Positions 10,001 through 20,784 are shown, counted from the stretch's first letter. The stretch is 64,000 nucleotides of DNA from Goekera deserti (GCF_010685995.1 NZ_JAAGWK010000009.1:124001-188000); one strand, 5' to 3'. The notes: generated by a model not told the origin, from the sequence alone. Program-made: numbers and translations.

Positions 10001-11721
10001 AACAGCTGCCCGAAGTAGTCGTAGAGCAGCCGGGAGCGGTCCGACAGCGCCGCCACCGGGGTGTCGGTGCCCATCGAGCCGATCGGCTCGGCGCCGGAGG
10101 ACGCCATCGGGGTGAGCAGGACCCGCAGGTCCTCCTCGGTGTAACCGAACAGCTGCTGGCGCCGGACGACGGACTCGTGGCTGGGCCTCGACCGGCGGCG
10201 CTCGGGCAGCGAGGGCAGGTGGATCAGCCCGGCGTGCAGCCAGTCGTCGTACGGGGCCTGGGCGGCCAGCGCGCCCTTGACGTCCTCGTCGGAGACGATC
10301 TTCCCGGAGGCGGTGTCGACCAGGAACATCCGGCCCGGCTGCAGCCGGCCCTTGGCGACGATGTCACCGGCCGGGATGTCCAGCACGCCGACCTCGCTGG
10401 CCAGCACCACCAGGTCGTCCTTGGTCTGCCACCAGCGGCCGGGGCGCAGCCCGTTGCGGTCGAGCACGGCGCCGATCAGGGTGCCGTCGGTGAAGGCCAC
10501 GCAGGCCGGCCCGTCCCACGGCTCCATGAGCGCGGAGTGGAAGCGGTAGAACGCCCGGCGGGCGGGGTCCATTTCGTCGTGGTTCTCCCACGCCTCGGGG
10601 ATCATCATCAGCACGGCGTGCGGCAGCGAGCGCCCGGACAGGTGCAGCAGCTCCAGCACCTCGTCGAAGGTCGCCGAGTCGCTGAAGTCACCGGCGGTGA
10701 CCGGGAAGATCCGCTCCAGGCCGAGCTCGGAGGCGGGGCCCGCCGGGCCGTCGAACAGCTCGGTGGACAGCTTGGCCTCGCGGGCCCGCATGCGGTTGCG
10801 GTTGCCCTTGATGGTGTTGATCTCGCCGTTGTGCGCGATCAACCGGAACGGGTGCGCCAGTGGCCAGCTGGGGAACGTGTTGGTGGAGAACCGGCTGTGC
10901 ACCAGGGCGATCGCCGACTCGTACCGCTCGTCGGTCAGGTCGGGGAAGAAGGCGGGCAGCTGGTCGGTGGTCAGCATGCCCTTGTAGGTGATCGTGCGGG
11001 AGGACAGCGACGGGACGTACATCGAGCTGCCCGCGTCGACGGCGGCCCGCTCGGCCCGCTTGCGCAGCACGAAGGCCCGCCGCTCCAGCCGGGTCACCCC
11101 GTGCGGGGCGACGGTGCCGCCGAAGGCGCGCTCGTCGGCGCGGCCACCGGTGGTCTCGGCGACGAACAGCTGGGCGAAGTGCGGCATCACCGCGCGCGCG
11201 GTCGGCCCGACGTCGGCCCCGTCGGGGTCGACCGGGAGCTCGCGCCAGCCCAGGACGGTCAGGCCCTCCTCGGCGGCGATCCGGGCGACGTCCTCGTGCC
11301 GGGCGGCCCGCTCGGCCTCGTCGACCGGCAGGAACGCGATGCCGACGGCGTACTCGCCGCTGGGCGGCAGGTCGAAGTCGACGCTGGCCCGCAGCAGCCG
11401 GTCCGGCACCTGGGTGAGGATGCCGGCGCCGTCACCGGAGTTCGGCTCGGAGCCCGCGGCACCGCGGTGGTCGAGGTTGTGCAGGGCGGTGAGCCCGGCG
11501 GCGACGATCTTCCGGGAGCGCCGGCCGCGGGCGTCGGCCACGAAGGCCACGCCGCAGGCGTCGTGCTCGTGGGCCGGGTCGTACAGACCGGAGGCTGCCG
11601 GGACGGCCGAGAACGGCACCCGGGTGCCGGGTACGGGACGGGCCGTCGGGACGGGTGCCGATGCGGGCAGCGCTCGGTGGTCGGTGCTGGCCGAGTGCTC
11701 AGGGGCGGTGGGGGCAGACAT
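7003..11721 (-). CDS. gltB: Glutamate synthase large subunit
   Basis: The 1572-aa alpha subunit. It takes the amide of glutamine to 2-oxoglutarate, giving two glutamates. Order: about 50 residues of leader, then the class-II amidotransferase domain whose catalytic Cys is in EHDACGVAF (normally exposed by propeptide cleavage); central domain; FMN-binding synthase domain ([12 protein letters not shown]); 3Fe-4S cysteines in [15 protein letters not shown]; and the C-terminal GXGXG helix domain ([11 protein letters not shown]). All key residues are present. ATG 11721 has a short GGGAG ribosome-binding site. It is followed by gltD. The upstream gap of about 350 bases probably holds its promoter and a long leader. 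Confidence 0.97.
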   Translation of the reverse strand: MSAPTAPEHSASTDHRALPASAPVPTARPVPGTRVPFSAVPAASGLYDPAHEHDACGVAFVADARGRRSRKIVAAGLTALHNLDHRGAAGSEPNSGDGAGILTQVPDRLLRASVDFDLPPSGEYAVGIAFLPVDEAERAARHEDVARIAAEEGLTVLGWRELPVDPDGADVGPTARAVMPHFAQLFVAETTGGRADERAFGGTVAPHGVTRLERRAFVLRKRAERAAVDAGSSMYVPSLSSRTITYKGMLTTDQLPAFFPDLTDERYESAIALVHSRFSTNTFPSWPLAHPFRLIAHNGEINTIKGNRNRMRAREAKLSTELFDGPAGPASELGLERIFPVTAGDFSDSATFDEVLELLHLSGRSLPHAVLMMIPEAWENHDEMDPARRAFYRFHSALMEPWDGPACVAFTDGTLIGAVLDRNGLRPGRWWQTKDDLVVLASEVGVLDIPAGDIVAKGRLQPGRMFLVDTASGKIVSDEDVKGALAAQAPYDDWLHAGLIHLPSLPERRRSRPSHESVVRRQQLFGYTEEDLRVLLTPMASSGAEPIGSMGTDTPVAALSDRSRLLYDYFGQLFAQVTNPPLDAIREELVTSLGRTFGPEHNLLQATPASSRQVFLPFPVIDNDELAKILHIDDDGDLPGFAAVRITGHYDVDGGGAALAEAVEQLRTKVSKAIAAGARIIVLSDRDCDEKRAPIPSLLMTAAVHHHLVRAKTRMEVGLVVESGDCREVHHVALLLGYGAAAVNPYLAFESVEDLIRDGMLTGVQPAQAVRNLVKAMGKGVLKVMSKMGISTVGSYTMAQIFEVVGLSQELVEEYFTGTSSTLGGVGIDVLAEEVAMRHRRAYPTNATERAHRRLETGGEYQWRREGEVHLFNPETVFLLQHATRARQFDVFEKYTAAVDQLSADAATLRGLFRVRTGVRPPVPIEEVEPVSEIVRRFSTGAMSYGSISAEAHQTLAIAMNRLGGKSNTGEGGEDPDRFVRDPDGDSRRSAIKQVASGRFGVTSEYLVNADDIQIKMAQGAKPGEGGQLPGQKVYPWIARTRHSTPGVGLISPPPHHDIYSIEDLKQLIHDLKNANDEARVHVKLVSEVGVGTVAAGVSKAHADVVLISGHDGGTGAAPLTSLKHAGSPWELGLAETQQTLLANGLRDRITVQVDGQLKTGRDVLVAMLLGAEEYGFATAPLVVSGCVMMRVCHLDTCPVGVATQNPELRKRFTGQPEFVVTFFEFLAEQVRAYLAELGFRTVDEAVGHAELLEVAPAVDHWKAAGLDLAPMLAVPELPEGAPRRRVRGQDHGLDVALDQTLIQLCEGALLDARPVSLELPVRNVNRTVGTMLGSMVTRRFGGAGLPDGTIDLTFTGSAGQSFGAFVPAGITMRLLGDANDYVGKGLSGGRIVVRPAAEATFAAEDSVIAGNVIGYGATGGEIFLRGRVGERFCVRNSGALAVVEGVGDHACEYMTGGHAVILGATGRNIAAGMSGGVAYVLDLARHRVNPDMVDIETLEPESSAWLREVLERYAVETESTVASALLADWGRWSERFSVIMPRDYRRAMEARRAAEAAGYDVDLAVMEAARG

Positions 11722-12074
11722 GTCACTCCCGTCGTCGGCTGGCCGCGGCACCACCCGAGGGGGTGCCGGTGCGTCGGGTGGGTACCCGGCCGGTGGTCTG
11801 AGGACCGGCTCGCTGTGCTCAGCGTCGCCGGTGGACTGCGTGGTGCGGTGCAGGGCTGCCTGCCGTGCGGGGTGGGGCTACCGGTGCAGACACGGTGCGT
11901 CCGACCCGGGGACAGCTGCGCTCGGCCCGCCACTGGTGGCTGACGGACCGGTCGTGCTCGGGGCAGCGCTGGCCCGGTTCCGACAGGGACGGACCGGCCA
12001 GGATCGCTGGCGGTCCACCGGCAGCGTACACAGCCACGTCACCGTCGTGACCGCTGCTGGCCGCCTCCCCGACG
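11722..12074 (-). promoter_or_regulatory. Long noncoding region upstream of gltB
   Basis: This 353-base gap has no supportable gene. On the minus strand, TACGCT (12028-12023) with GTGACC-type sequence 18 bases upstream (complement of 12047-12052) resembles a promoter. That would give a 5' leader of nearly 300 bases before gltB. I do not recognise a known riboswitch in it. Several short inverted repeats around CACCCGAGGGGGTG (near 11752-11765) are present. Confidence 0.35.
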
Positions 12075-13055
12075 TCAGTCCGGGGCGCGGTCGGCGGGTC
12101 TCCCCGACGGCGTGTCGGGAGCCCCTGCTGCGGGGTGGTCGGCGTCACCGTCGCCGCCCGCGGCGACGGTCGTGACCGTGCCCGGCGACGGCACCGCACC
12201 GGCCGGTTCCGCGGACGCCTCGGCCGCCGCCGCGTCGGCGGCGCGGGTGAGCACCTCGCGCGGGCGGCCCCGCAGGGCTACGAGGTAGGCCACCGCGAGC
12301 AGCCCGACGACGACCGAGGTGAACACGTTGAGCCGCAGCCCGAAGAAGTACTCGGCGGTGTCGATGCGCAGCATCTCGATCCAGCCGCGGCCCAGGCAGT
12401 AGAGCGCCACGTACAGGGCGAACGCCCGGCCGTGGCCCAGCCGGAAGTGCCGGTCGGCCCACACGACCACCGCGGCCGCGGCCAGGTTCCACAGCAGCTC
12501 GTAGAGGAACGTGGGGTGGTAGGTGGCCGCGTCCAGGTAGCCGGCGACCCGGTGCTGCTGGTCGATCTCCAGCGCCCAGGGCAGCGTCGTGGGCCTGCCG
12601 TAGAGCTCCTGGTTGAACCAGTTGCCCAGCCGGCCGACCGCCTGCGCGACGAGCAGCCCGGGGGCCAGCGCGTCGGCGTAGACCGGCAGGGGGATGCCGC
12701 GGCGCCGGCAGGCGATCCACGCGCCGACCCCACCCAGGGCGATGGCACCCCAGATGCCCAGGCCGCCCTCCCAGATGGCGAAGGCCCGGATCGGGTCGCC
12801 GCCCTCGCCGAAGTACGGCTCCGGGGTGGTGATCACGTGGTAGACGCGGCCACCGACGATCCCGAACGGCACCGCCCAGACGGCGATGTCCAGCGCCTCG
12901 CCGGGGATGCCGCCGCGGGCCACCCAGCGCTTCTCCACGATGACCGAGGCCAGCACGATGCCCGCGATGATGCACAGCGCGTAGGCCCGCAGCGGGAACG
13001 GCCCGATCTCCCAGACGCCCTGGCTGGGGCTCGGGATGCTGGCCAGGACGGTCAC
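12075..13055 (-). CDS. lgt: Prolipoprotein diacylglyceryl transferase
   Basis: A 326-aa integral membrane enzyme that transfers diacylglycerol from phosphatidylglycerol to the lipobox Cys of prolipoproteins. Seven hydrophobic segments can be read. The signature appears as AVGRLGNWFNQELYG (about residues 136-150), with GGRVYHVI and GLGIWGAI earlier. The last 65 residues are a hydrophilic Ala/Pro/Asp-rich cytoplasmic-type tail absent from short Lgt proteins. Its ATG overlaps the trpA stop by four bases (ATGA), placing it at the end of the trp operon as in mycobacteria. Confidence 0.96.
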   Translation of the reverse strand: MTVLASIPSPSQGVWEIGPFPLRAYALCIIAGIVLASVIVEKRWVARGGIPGEALDIAVWAVPFGIVGGRVYHVITTPEPYFGEGGDPIRAFAIWEGGLGIWGAIALGGVGAWIACRRRGIPLPVYADALAPGLLVAQAVGRLGNWFNQELYGRPTTLPWALEIDQQHRVAGYLDAATYHPTFLYELLWNLAAAAVVVWADRHFRLGHGRAFALYVALYCLGRGWIEMLRIDTAEYFFGLRLNVFTSVVVGLLAVAYLVALRGRPREVLTRAADAAAAEASAEPAGAVPSPGTVTTVAAGGDGDADHPAAGAPDTPSGRPADRAPD

Positions 13056-13852
13056 GCCGGCACCCGCTGGCCGCGGCGCACACCGGCGGCGAGGTCGACC
13101 GACAGCGCCCGGACGGCCTCCGGCCCGCCGTCCACCAGGGCGCGCACGTAGGCCGAGCCGACGATCACGCCGTCGGCGAAGGCGGCCACCTCGGCGGCCT
13201 GGTCACCGTCGGACACGCCGAGCCCGACGCAGACCGCGAGGTCGGCCGCGGCGGCGCGGGTGCGCGTCACCAGCTGCTCGGCCGTGCCGGAGACCGTGCT
13301 CCGGGTGCCGGTGACCCCCATCGTGGACGCCGCGTACACGAACCCGCGGCAGGCGGCGGTGGTGGACAGCAGCCGGGCCTCGGTGGAGGACGGCGCCACC
13401 AGGAAGACCCGGTCCAGGCCGACCCGGTCGGAGGCGTCCAGCCAGGCGGCGGCCTCGTCGGGCACGAGGTCGGGGGTGATCGCCCCCGCTCCCCCGGCCG
13501 CGGCCAGGTCGGTGGCGAACCGGTCGACGCCGTAGCGCTCGATCGGGTTCCAGTAGCTCATCACCACCGGGACGGCGCCGGCAGCGGCGACGGCGGAGAC
13601 GGCGGCCAGCACGTCGCGCATCCCCACCCCGGCGCGGACGGCGACCTCGACGACCTCCTGGATCGTGGGGCCGTCCATGCCGGGGTCGGAGTAGGGCACG
13701 CCGATCTCCACGATGTCCGCCCCGCCCTCCACGGCGGCGGTCATCGCCTCGATCGACCCCGGCACGTCCGGGTAGCCCACCGGCAAGTAGGCGATCAGGG
13801 CGGCACGGCCCTCGGCACGGGCCCCGGCGATGCGTTCGGCCAGCGCGCTCAC
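13052..13852 (-). CDS. trpA: Tryptophan synthase alpha chain
   Basis: A 266-aa TIM-barrel subunit that cleaves indole-3-glycerol phosphate to indole and glyceraldehyde 3-phosphate. The catalytic Glu is in [12 protein letters not shown] and the Asp in the following GMDGPTIQ. The phosphate-binding segment GVTGTRS is present. It pairs with TrpB, which channels the indole. GTG start overlaps the trpB stop by four bases (GTGA), and its own stop overlaps lgt. Confidence 0.97.
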   Translation of the reverse strand: MSALAERIAGARAEGRAALIAYLPVGYPDVPGSIEAMTAAVEGGADIVEIGVPYSDPGMDGPTIQEVVEVAVRAGVGMRDVLAAVSAVAAAGAVPVVMSYWNPIERYGVDRFATDLAAAGGAGAITPDLVPDEAAAWLDASDRVGLDRVFLVAPSSTEARLLSTTAACRGFVYAASTMGVTGTRSTVSGTAEQLVTRTRAAAADLAVCVGLGVSDGDQAAEVAAFADGVIVGSAYVRALVDGGPEAVRALSVDLAAGVRRGQRVPA

Positions 13853-15198
13853 AGCGCGGTCCCGTCCTGCACGGTGGTGTCGTCCGCGGTGCCCAGGGCC
13901 GGGCCCGGCTGCGCGCCGTGGCCGGCCTCGACCGCGCGGGCGTCGCCGTCGGTGGTGGCCTGGCCCAGGCCGAACCAGGCCGTGGCGGTCTCGACGTCCT
14001 TGTCGCCGCGGCCGGAGAGGTTCACCAGCAGCAGGGCCTCCGGCCCCAGCTCACGGCCCACCACCAGCGCGCCGGCCAGGGCGTGCGCGGTCTCGATGGC
14101 CGGGATGATGCCCTCGGTGCGGCAGAGCAGCGCGAAGGCCTCCATGGCCTCGGTGTCGGTGACCGGCCGGTACTCCGCGCGGCCGATGTCGTGCAGGTGG
14201 GAGTGCTCCGGGCCCACGCCGGGGTAGTCCAGCCCGGCGGAGATGGAGTGCGACTCGATGGTCTGGCCGTTGTCGTCCTGCAGCAGGTAGGTGCGGGCGC
14301 CGTGCAGCACGCCCGGGTCACCGCCGGTGATGGAGGCCGCGTGCCGGCCGGTGCCGACGCCGTCGCCGCCGGCCTCCAGGCCGATCAGCCGCACGCCGGC
14401 GTCGGGCACGAAGGCGGTGAAGATGCCGATGGCGTTCGAGCCACCGCCGACGCAGGCCAGCACCGCGTCGGGCAGCCGGCCCTCCCGCTCGAGCACCTGC
14501 TGGCGGGCCTCGTCGCCGATGACCCGCTGGAAGTCGCGCACCATCTCCGGGAACGGGTGCGGGCCGGCCACGGTGCCGAAGACGTAGTTCGTCGTCTCGA
14601 CGTTGGTGACCCAGTCGCGGAACGCCTCGTTGATCGCGTCCTTCAGCGTGCGCGAGCCGGTGGTGACCGGGACGACGGTGGCGCCGAGCAGCCGCATCCG
14701 GGCCACGTTGAGCGCCTGCCGGCGGGTGTCCTCCTCGCCCATGTAGACCACGCACTCCAGGCCCATCAGCGCCGCCGCGGTGGCGGTGGCGACGCCGTGC
14801 TGCCCGGCGCCGGTCTCGGCGATGACCCGCTTCTTGCCGATCCGCTTGGTCAGCAGCGCCTGGCCCAGCACATTGTTGATCTTGTGCGAGCCGGTGTGGT
14901 TGAGGTCCTCGCGCTTGAGCAGCACGCGGGCGCCCCCGGCGTGCTCGGCGAACTTGGTCACCTCGGTGATCGGCGAGGGCCGGCCGGTGTACTCGCGCTG
15001 CAGCCGGTCGAACTCGGCGTGGAACTCCGGGTCGCGGCGCATCGCGGCGTAGGCCTCGGTCAGCTCGTCCAGCGCGGCGATCAGCGCCTCGGGCACGAAA
15101 CGGCCGCCGTAGACGCCGAAGTGACCGCCGGCGTCGGGCCACTCCGGGCGGGCCGGCGAGAGCAGTTCCTCGGACGGGCGCACGGGTGTGGTGGTCAT
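13849..15198 (-). CDS. trpB: Tryptophan synthase beta chain
   Basis: A 449-aa PLP enzyme joining indole and serine to make tryptophan. The cofactor Lys lies in [11 protein letters not shown], the phosphate loop is GGGSNAIG, and [14 protein letters not shown] is present. It is longer than usual (about 400 aa) because of a 40-residue Ala/Asp/Gly-rich C-terminal extension. A 91-base gap with a GC hairpin separates it from trpC. CAAGCT lies six bases before its ATG, so it may also have its own leaderless transcript (weak). Confidence 0.97.
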   Translation of the reverse strand: MTTTPVRPSEELLSPARPEWPDAGGHFGVYGGRFVPEALIAALDELTEAYAAMRRDPEFHAEFDRLQREYTGRPSPITEVTKFAEHAGGARVLLKREDLNHTGSHKINNVLGQALLTKRIGKKRVIAETGAGQHGVATATAAALMGLECVVYMGEEDTRRQALNVARMRLLGATVVPVTTGSRTLKDAINEAFRDWVTNVETTNYVFGTVAGPHPFPEMVRDFQRVIGDEARQQVLEREGRLPDAVLACVGGGSNAIGIFTAFVPDAGVRLIGLEAGGDGVGTGRHAASITGGDPGVLHGARTYLLQDDNGQTIESHSISAGLDYPGVGPEHSHLHDIGRAEYRPVTDTEAMEAFALLCRTEGIIPAIETAHALAGALVVGRELGPEALLLVNLSGRGDKDVETATAWFGLGQATTDGDARAVEAGHGAQPGPALGTADDTTVQDGTAL

Positions 15199-15249
15199 GG
15201 CACCAGCTTGACACGAGCTGCCGACGAACCGGCCCGACGGCCCGGGGAC

Positions 15250-15287
15250 CTCCCCCCACGGCCCCTCTCGGGGGTGGGGTGAGGGGT
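15250..15287 (-). repeat. Imperfect hairpin between trpC and trpB
   Basis: The region GGACCTCCCCCCAC ... GTGGGGTGAGGGGTCC forms an imperfect GC stem with a C/T-rich loop, just behind the trpC stop. It may attenuate or stabilise the trpC-trpB transcript. Similar G/C-rich hairpins appear in other gaps of the window. Confidence 0.5.
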
Positions 15288-15289
15288 CC

Positions 15290-16099
15290 TCAGCGCGTGG
15301 TGCGCGGGGTGGCGGGGTGCGCGCCGGCGGTGACCAGGTCGGCCACGGCCTGCCGCGCGTCGCCGGCGGTGACCAGGCCCTCGCCGACCAGGACGGCGTC
15401 GGCTCCGGCGGCCGCGTAGCCGATCAGGTCGTGCGGGCCGCGCACGCCGGACTCGGCGACCTTGACCACCTCCGAGGGCAGCCCGGGGGCGATCCGCTCG
15501 AAGGTGGAGCGGTCGACGTCGAGGGTGGTGAGGTCGCGGGCGTTGACACCGATGACCCGGGCGCCGGCGGCGAGCGCCCGGTCGGCCTCTCCCTCGGTGT
15601 GCACCTCGACGAGCGCGGTCATGCCGAGGGACTCGATCCGCTCCAGCAGGCCGACCAGGGCGTTCTGCTCCAGGGCGGCCACGATCAGCAGGACGACGTC
15701 CGCGCCGTGGGCCCGGGCCTCGTGCACCTGGTAGCTGCTGACGACGAAGTCCTTGCACAGCACCGGCACGCCCACCGCGGCGCGGACCGCGGAGAGGTCG
15801 GCGTGCGACCCGCCGAAGCGGCGCCGTTCGGTGAGCACGCTGATCACCCGGGCCCCGCCGGCGGCGTACTGCACGGCGAGGGCGGCGGGGTCGGCGATGG
15901 AGGCCAGGTCACCCTTGGACGGGCTCCGGCGCTTCACCTCGGCGATGACCCCGACGCCGGGTGCGCGCAGGGCGGCGAGGGCGTCCAGGGCCGGGCTGGC
16001 GGCGTCGGCGGCGGCCCGCACGGCGTCGAGCGGGGTGGCCTGCTGGCGGGCCGCGACGTCCTCCCGGACGCCGGCGACGATCTCGTCGAGGACGCTCAT
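15290..16099 (-). CDS. trpC: Indole-3-glycerol-phosphate synthase
   Basis: A 269-aa TIM-barrel enzyme converting carboxyphenylamino-deoxyribulose phosphate to indole-3-glycerol phosphate. Catalytic motifs are [13 protein letters not shown] (Glu and Lys), VLCKDFVV (Lys) and VGVNARDL-like [14 protein letters not shown] 16099 has a strong AGGAGG ribosome-binding site six bases upstream. It lies between the trp-associated membrane protein gene and trpB. Confidence 0.97.
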   Translation of the reverse strand: MSVLDEIVAGVREDVAARQQATPLDAVRAAADAASPALDALAALRAPGVGVIAEVKRRSPSKGDLASIADPAALAVQYAAGGARVISVLTERRRFGGSHADLSAVRAAVGVPVLCKDFVVSSYQVHEARAHGADVVLLIVAALEQNALVGLLERIESLGMTALVEVHTEGEADRALAAGARVIGVNARDLTTLDVDRSTFERIAPGLPSEVVKVAESGVRGPHDLIGYAAAGADAVLVGEGLVTAGDARQAVADLVTAGAHPATPRTTR

Positions 16100-16309
16100 G
16101 AGCCCTCCTGGCCGATGGTGGTCGGACGGGTGTCCGCTGGTGCGACCCGGGCCCCGGAGGCCCTGCCCGAGGGGTGCTCGACGGCGCCCGCCCACGCGTG
16201 CCCCGGCCCGGATCGGTGTGCTGACTGTAGAGAGAGCTGTGTGGCGCACCACGGGCGGGGCCGCGGGACGGCGTCCGCCCGGTGCCGGGCCCGGCCCCTG
16301 GTCACGTGC

Positions 16310-16945
16310 TCACGCGGTGGGGTCCTCGCCGCGGTCCAGGGCCTTCCACGCCGCCTGGTGCCGGTCCTCGGCGGTCATCGGCCGGGCCGGCCCGGTGCCG
16401 CGGGCGGTGGCGCCGGCGGCCGGTCCCGGCGTCCGCTCGTAGCGCCGGCCGGTCCCCGACCAGCGGCGCCCGCGCAGCACCACGAACGCCCCGACGGCGA
16501 CGGCGACCAGCCCGGCGAGCACGGCCAGCACCGGCCAGGTGGCGTGCACCCGGGTGTCCAGGGTGGCGTCCACGACGCTGACCGTGGTGATGTCGGAGAG
16601 GTCGGGCCGGGACCCGCCGGTGAGCACGTCGACCCCGGTCCAGGCCAGCGCCAGGCCGCCGAGCACCATCAGCACGCCGACGACCGCCCGGAGCACGCCC
16701 TGGACGGCGAGCACGGCGAGCGCGGCGGCGAGCAGCACCAGCCCGGTGGCCGAGACCAGCGGCGAGGTGGCGGCACCGGACAGCTGGTCGGTGAACGGCG
16801 GCAGCGGCGGGCTGCGGGTGACCGTGACGTCGACCCAGGTCTGACCGGAGGTCATCAGGGCCAGCCCGCCGGCCGCGGCGCTGCCCACGACCGCCGCCGA
16901 CAGCTCGCGCCGGGTACGGGGCGCCGGCTGGTCGGGAGAGCTCAC
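16310..16945 (-). CDS. Trp-operon-associated membrane protein (TIGR02234-like)
   Basis: A 211-aa protein with four predicted membrane helices: about residues 17-34, a pair in the middle, and one ending VGAFVVLRGRRW. A periplasmic-type loop lies after SGQTWVDVTV, and the cytoplasmic tail ends with a HQAAWKALDRGEDPTA-type motif. Size, topology and position between trpE and trpC match the actinobacterial family of trp-region membrane proteins. Its function is not established. GTG overlaps the trpE stop by four bases. Confidence 0.85.
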   Translation of the reverse strand: MSSPDQPAPRTRRELSAAVVGSAAAGGLALMTSGQTWVDVTVTRSPPLPPFTDQLSGAATSPLVSATGLVLLAAALAVLAVQGVLRAVVGVLMVLGGLALAWTGVDVLTGGSRPDLSDITTVSVVDATLDTRVHATWPVLAVLAGLVAVAVGAFVVLRGRRWSGTGRRYERTPGPAAGATARGTGPARPMTAEDRHQAAWKALDRGEDPTA

Positions 16946-18462
16946 CGGTCGTCCCGGGGCGTGGGCACGACCAGCCGCAGGCGCTCGGCGGTGGCGATCG
17001 CGCTCAGCACGGCCCGGGCCTTGTGCCGGGTCTCGGCCTCCTCCAGGTCGGGGTCGCTGTCGGCGACGATCCCGGCGCCGGCCTGCACGTGGGCACGGCC
17101 GGCGTGCAGCACCGCCGTGCGGATGGCGATGGCCATGTCCAGGTCGCCGGTGGCGGCGACGTAGCCGACGGTGCCGGCGTACAGCGCGCGCCGGGTGGGC
17201 TCCAGGGACTCGATGATCTCCATCGCCCGGGGCTTGGGCGCCCCGGAGACGGTGCCGGCCGGGAAGGTGGCGTCGACGACGTCGAGGGAGTCCCGGCCCG
17301 GGGCGACCTCCCCGCCGACGGTGGAGACCAGGTGCATGACGTGGCTGTACCGCTCGACCCGCATGAAGTCCGCGACCTCCACGGTGCCCGGCACGCTGAC
17401 CCGGCCGAGGTCGTTGCGCGCCAGGTCCACGAGCATGACGTGCTCGGCCCGCTCCTTGGGGTCGGCCAGCAGCTCCTCGGTGAGCCGCAGGTCCTCCTCC
17501 GGGGTGGCCCCGCGCGGGCGGGTGCCGGCCGGCGGGTGCACGACGGCGGCGCTGCCGGTGACGGTGACCAGCGCCTCGGGCGAGGAGCCGACCACCTCGA
17601 ACGGCGACTCCCGCCCGGCGAAGCGCAGCAGGTACATGTACGGCGAGGGGTTGGTGGCCCGCAGCACCCGGTAGAGGTCCAGGGCCTCCACCGCGGTGGT
17701 GAGCGTGAAGCGCTGGCTGAGCACCACCTGGAAGGCGTCGCCGGCGCGGATGTGCTCGCGCACCCGCTCCACGCCGGCGGTGAAGACACCGGGGGCCATG
17801 TTGCTCTGCACCTCGGGCACGTCGGCCGTCTCGACGGTGGCCACCGCCGGCGGGCCCGCGGTGGTCAGGGCGTCGGCCATCGCGTCCAGCCGGGCGACGG
17901 CGTCGTCGTAGCCGCCGGGCACGCCGCGCAGCACGTTGGCGATGAGCAGCACGGTGCCGTCGGTGTGGTCCAGCACGGCCAGGTCGGTGACCAGCATCAT
18001 CGCCAGCTCGGGCATCCCGAGGTCGTCGGTGCTGCTGTCCGGCAGCCGCTCCAGGCGCCGCACGACGTCGTAGCCCAGGTAGCCGACCAGGCCCCCGGTG
18101 AGCCGCGGCAGCTCCGGGTCACGCGGGGAGCGCAGCCGGCGGGACAGCACCCGGACCGCCTCCAGCGGGTCGGCCGGCAGGTCGTCGGTGAGACCGGCCA
18201 CCACGTCGCCGGTCCAGACGGTGGCGCCGTCGCGCTCGGTGAGCAGGCCGGCGCTGCGGACCCCGATGAAGCTGTACCGCGACCACTGCTTGCCCTGCTC
18301 GGCCGACTCCAGCAGCACGGTGCCGGCCCGGTTGCCGGCCAGCTTGCGGTAGATGCCGACGGCGGTCTCGCTGTCGGCCAGCAGCCGCCGGGTGACCGGG
18401 AGCATCGGCTGGTCCAGGCCGTCGGCGGTGGCCCGGTCCGGGCTGGTGACGCCGAGCCTCAC
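16942..18462 (-). CDS. trpE: Anthranilate synthase component I
   Basis: A 506-aa chorismate-utilising enzyme making anthranilate with ammonia supplied by a TrpG glutaminase, which is not in this window. Characteristic C-terminal motifs are [37 protein letters not shown] and [11 protein letters not shown]. The N-terminal feedback region keeps an LLES-type tryptophan-binding motif ([18 protein letters not shown]). GTG start overlaps the hisI stop (GTGA), linking histidine and tryptophan genes in one transcript. Confidence 0.96.
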   Translation of the reverse strand: MRLGVTSPDRATADGLDQPMLPVTRRLLADSETAVGIYRKLAGNRAGTVLLESAEQGKQWSRYSFIGVRSAGLLTERDGATVWTGDVVAGLTDDLPADPLEAVRVLSRRLRSPRDPELPRLTGGLVGYLGYDVVRRLERLPDSSTDDLGMPELAMMLVTDLAVLDHTDGTVLLIANVLRGVPGGYDDAVARLDAMADALTTAGPPAVATVETADVPEVQSNMAPGVFTAGVERVREHIRAGDAFQVVLSQRFTLTTAVEALDLYRVLRATNPSPYMYLLRFAGRESPFEVVGSSPEALVTVTGSAAVVHPPAGTRPRGATPEEDLRLTEELLADPKERAEHVMLVDLARNDLGRVSVPGTVEVADFMRVERYSHVMHLVSTVGGEVAPGRDSLDVVDATFPAGTVSGAPKPRAMEIIESLEPTRRALYAGTVGYVAATGDLDMAIAIRTAVLHAGRAHVQAGAGIVADSDPDLEEAETRHKARAVLSAIATAERLRLVVPTPRDDR

Positions 18463-18842
18463 GCCGGCACCCCGACGACCGGCGCCAGGGAGCTGGCGAA
18501 GCAGCTGCGGGCGCCGGTGTGGCAGGCCGGGCCCTCCTGGTCGACGAGCACCAGCAGCGCGTCGCCGTCGCAGTCCAGCCGCACGTCGCGCACCCACTGC
18601 CGGTGCCCGGACGTCTCGCCCTTGACCCAGTGCTCGCCGCGGCTGCGGGACCAGTAGGTGGCCCGGCCGGTGGTCAGCGTGCGGTGCAGCGCCTCGTCGT
18701 CCATCCAGGCGAGCATGAGCACCTCGCCGGTGTCGTGCTGCTGCACCACGGCGGCGACCAGCCCGGCCGGGTCCCGGCGGAGCAGCGTGGCGACCGCGGG
18801 GTCGAGCGACGGGACGGGGTCGAGCGCGGGGACGACGGGCAT
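18459..18842 (-). CDS. hisI: Phosphoribosyl-AMP cyclohydrolase
   Basis: A 127-aa cyclohydrolase opening the adenine ring of phosphoribosyl-AMP (third step of histidine synthesis). The metal-binding and catalytic segments [13 protein letters not shown] and [10 protein letters not shown] are intact, as is the motif [14 protein letters not shown]. It is monofunctional; HisE is absent. ATG 18842 is chosen because GAGGAT stands exactly seven bases upstream; ATG 18851 (MGRM) is possible. It leads the hisI-trpE-trp-lgt transcription unit and is separated from hisF by an 8-kb accessory block. Confidence 0.94.
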   Translation of the reverse strand: MPVVPALDPVPSLDPAVATLLRRDPAGLVAAVVQQHDTGEVLMLAWMDDEALHRTLTTGRATYWSRSRGEHWVKGETSGHRQWVRDVRLDCDGDALLVLVDQEGPACHTGARSCFASSLAPVVGVPA

Positions 18843-18849
18843 GCGCCCC

Positions 18850-18855
18850 ATCCTC
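18850..18855 (-). promoter_or_regulatory. Putative leaderless -10 element of hisI-trp unit
   Basis: GAGGAT on the minus strand with GGGGCGC spacer to ATG 18842. A weaker match to TANNNT, but its position is the same as in the other leaderless starts here. Confidence 0.35.
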
Positions 18856-19036
18856 CCGCACGCGCCACGCCCTCCCGCCGCACCGTCCCCACCGCGCTGC
18901 GCGACCCCGCCGCGCCACCCCCGCCGTGGTCGTGCGGCCTTGCCCGCGCTCCTGCGGCCGGGCAGCACCGCGGGAGCGGGGGCAACACCGCAGGAGCCAC
19001 CTCCAGGCAGCCGACGACGAGCAGCCGACGCCGGGC

Positions 19037-20686
19037 TCAGACGGCGGCGGCCGCGGCCCGGCCGGCGGTGCGGCCGGAGAAGATGCAGCCGCCCAGGAAG
19101 GTGCCCTCCAGCGAGCGGTAGCCGTGCACGCCGCCGCCACCGAAACCGGCCACCTCACCGGCCGCGTACAGCCCGCGGAACGGCTCGCCGCCGGGGGTGA
19201 GCACCCGGCCGGACAGGTCGGTCTCCAGCCCGCCGAGGCTCTTGCGGGTGATCACGTTGAGCCGGACGGCGATCAGCGGGCCGGCCGCCGGGTCGAGCAG
19301 CCGGTGCGGGGTGGCGACCCGGATCAGCTTGTCGCCGAGGAACTTCCGTGCGCCGCGGATGGCGGTGACCTGCATGTCCTTGGTGAAGGCGTTGGCGATC
19401 TCCCGGTCGCGCCCGACCACCTCGGCCTCGACGGTGGCCAGGTCGACCGTCGGCGTCCCGCCGGTGACCTTGTTCATCCCCTCGACGAGCTCGGCGAGGG
19501 TGCCGGCCACGACGAAGTCGACGCCCTTGTCCAGGAAGGCCTGCACCGGGCCGGGGGCGCCCTTGCGCACCCGGGTGAGCAGGAGCTTCACGTCCTTGTT
19601 GGTCAGGTCGGGGTTCTGCTCGGAGCCGGAGAGGGTGAACTCCTTCTCCACGATCTTCTGGTCCAGCACGAACCAGGTGTGCCCGTACCCGGTCGTGCCG
19701 ATGTGGGCCAGCGTGCCGAGGGTGTCGAAGCCGGGGAACAGCGGTACGGGCAGCCGCTTGCCGGTGGCGTCGAGCCACAGCGACGACGGGCCGGGCAGGA
19801 TCCGGATGCCGTGCCGGGCCCAGATCGGGTCCCAGTTCTCCACGCCCTCGGTGTAGTGCCACATCCGGTCGGCGTTGACCACGTGGCCGCCGGCGTCCTG
19901 CACGGTCTGCTGCATCAGCCCGTCGACGTGCGCCGGGACGCCGGACAGCATCTTCTCCGGCGCCGGGCCGAGCCGCGCGGGCCAGTTGCGGCGCACCAGC
20001 TCGTGGTTGCCGCCGATGCCGCCGGAGGTGACCACGACGGCCTGCGCGGACAGCTCGAACTCGCCCACCTCGGTGCGGGAGGTGGCCACGCCGCGGGCCG
20101 CGGTGCTGGGCTCGAGCACGGCACCGCGCACGCCGGTGACGGCGCCGTCGGTGACCACCAGCCCGGTCACCCGGTGCCGGTAGCGGATCTCCACGAGCCC
20201 ACGGGCGACGGCGTCGGTGACGCGGCGGACGAACGGCTCGAGCACGCCGGGGCCGGTGCCCCAGGTGATGTGGAAGCGGGGCACCGAGTTGCCGTGGCCG
20301 GTGGCGCCGTAGCCGCCGCGCTCTGCCCAGCCGACGACGGGGAAGAACCGTATGCCCTGCTGGCGCAGCCACGACCGCTTCTCCCCCGCGGCGAACTGGA
20401 GGTACGCCTCGGCCCACTGGCGAGGCCAGTGGTCGGTGTCCCGGTCGAACCCGGCGGTGCCGAACCAGTCCTGGCGGGCGAGCTCGAGGGAGTCCTTCAC
20501 CTTGAGCCGGCGCTGCTCCGGGCTGTCCACGAGGAACAGCCCGCCGAAGCTCCAGAACGCCTGGCCGCCGAGGTTGCTCGCCGGCTCCTGGTCCAGCACG
20601 ATCACCCGCCTGCCGGCGTCGGCCAGCTCTGCGGTGGCGACCAGTCCGGCCAGCCCCGCACCCACCACGATGACGTCAGCGTCCAT
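19037..20686 (-). CDS. FAD-binding dehydrogenase (fumarate reductase / KstD-like flavoprotein)
   Basis: A 549-aa flavoprotein with N-terminal FAD motif [21 protein letters not shown], then [19 protein letters not shown]. The capping domain has [12 protein letters not shown]. The C-terminus has the FAD-closing stretch [19 protein letters not shown]. This is the fumarate reductase/3-ketosteroid-dehydrogenase superfamily; actinobacteria carry a conserved member annotated only as FAD-binding dehydrogenase. The substrate is unknown and no steroid genes are nearby. ATG 20686 has TAGCTT seven bases upstream and no ribosome-binding site, so it is probably leaderless and transcribed alone. Confidence 0.85.
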   Translation of the reverse strand: MDADVIVVGAGLAGLVATAELADAGRRVIVLDQEPASNLGGQAFWSFGGLFLVDSPEQRRLKVKDSLELARQDWFGTAGFDRDTDHWPRQWAEAYLQFAAGEKRSWLRQQGIRFFPVVGWAERGGYGATGHGNSVPRFHITWGTGPGVLEPFVRRVTDAVARGLVEIRYRHRVTGLVVTDGAVTGVRGAVLEPSTAARGVATSRTEVGEFELSAQAVVVTSGGIGGNHELVRRNWPARLGPAPEKMLSGVPAHVDGLMQQTVQDAGGHVVNADRMWHYTEGVENWDPIWARHGIRILPGPSSLWLDATGKRLPVPLFPGFDTLGTLAHIGTTGYGHTWFVLDQKIVEKEFTLSGSEQNPDLTNKDVKLLLTRVRKGAPGPVQAFLDKGVDFVVAGTLAELVEGMNKVTGGTPTVDLATVEAEVVGRDREIANAFTKDMQVTAIRGARKFLGDKLIRVATPHRLLDPAAGPLIAVRLNVITRKSLGGLETDLSGRVLTPGGEPFRGLYAAGEVAGFGGGGVHGYRSLEGTFLGGCIFSGRTAGRAAAAAV

Positions 20687-20693
20687 GGGTGCG

Positions 20694-20699
20694 AAGCTA
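20694..20699 (-). promoter_or_regulatory. Putative leaderless -10 element of the FAD dehydrogenase gene
   Basis: TAGCTT, spacer CGCACCC (7 bases), then ATG 20686. Confidence 0.5.
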
Positions 20700-20784
20700 C
20701 CGCCGCGGACCGCACCGGTCCTGGCGGCGGCGGACACCCGCTGCCCCGGCGCTTGGCTGCGGCCGACAACGTGACCGGGGTCGG

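Noticed and set aside
7261-11943. A 1560-codon open frame on the plus strand opposite gltB
   Set aside because: It is the complement frame of gltB, kept open by GC-rich codon bias. Its composition (Gly/His/Gln/Val/Asp) is that of an antisense shadow and it has no motif.
16100-16309. Classical trp attenuator before trpC
   Set aside because: No short leader peptide with consecutive Trp codons and no terminator/antiterminator pair could be found. Only an ordinary gap with an SD sequence is seen.
19037-20686. Assignment as a true 3-ketosteroid delta-1-dehydrogenase
   Set aside because: The fold matches, but no steroid-degradation genes are nearby, and the relatives I recall are annotated only as FAD-binding dehydrogenase. 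I kept the general call.
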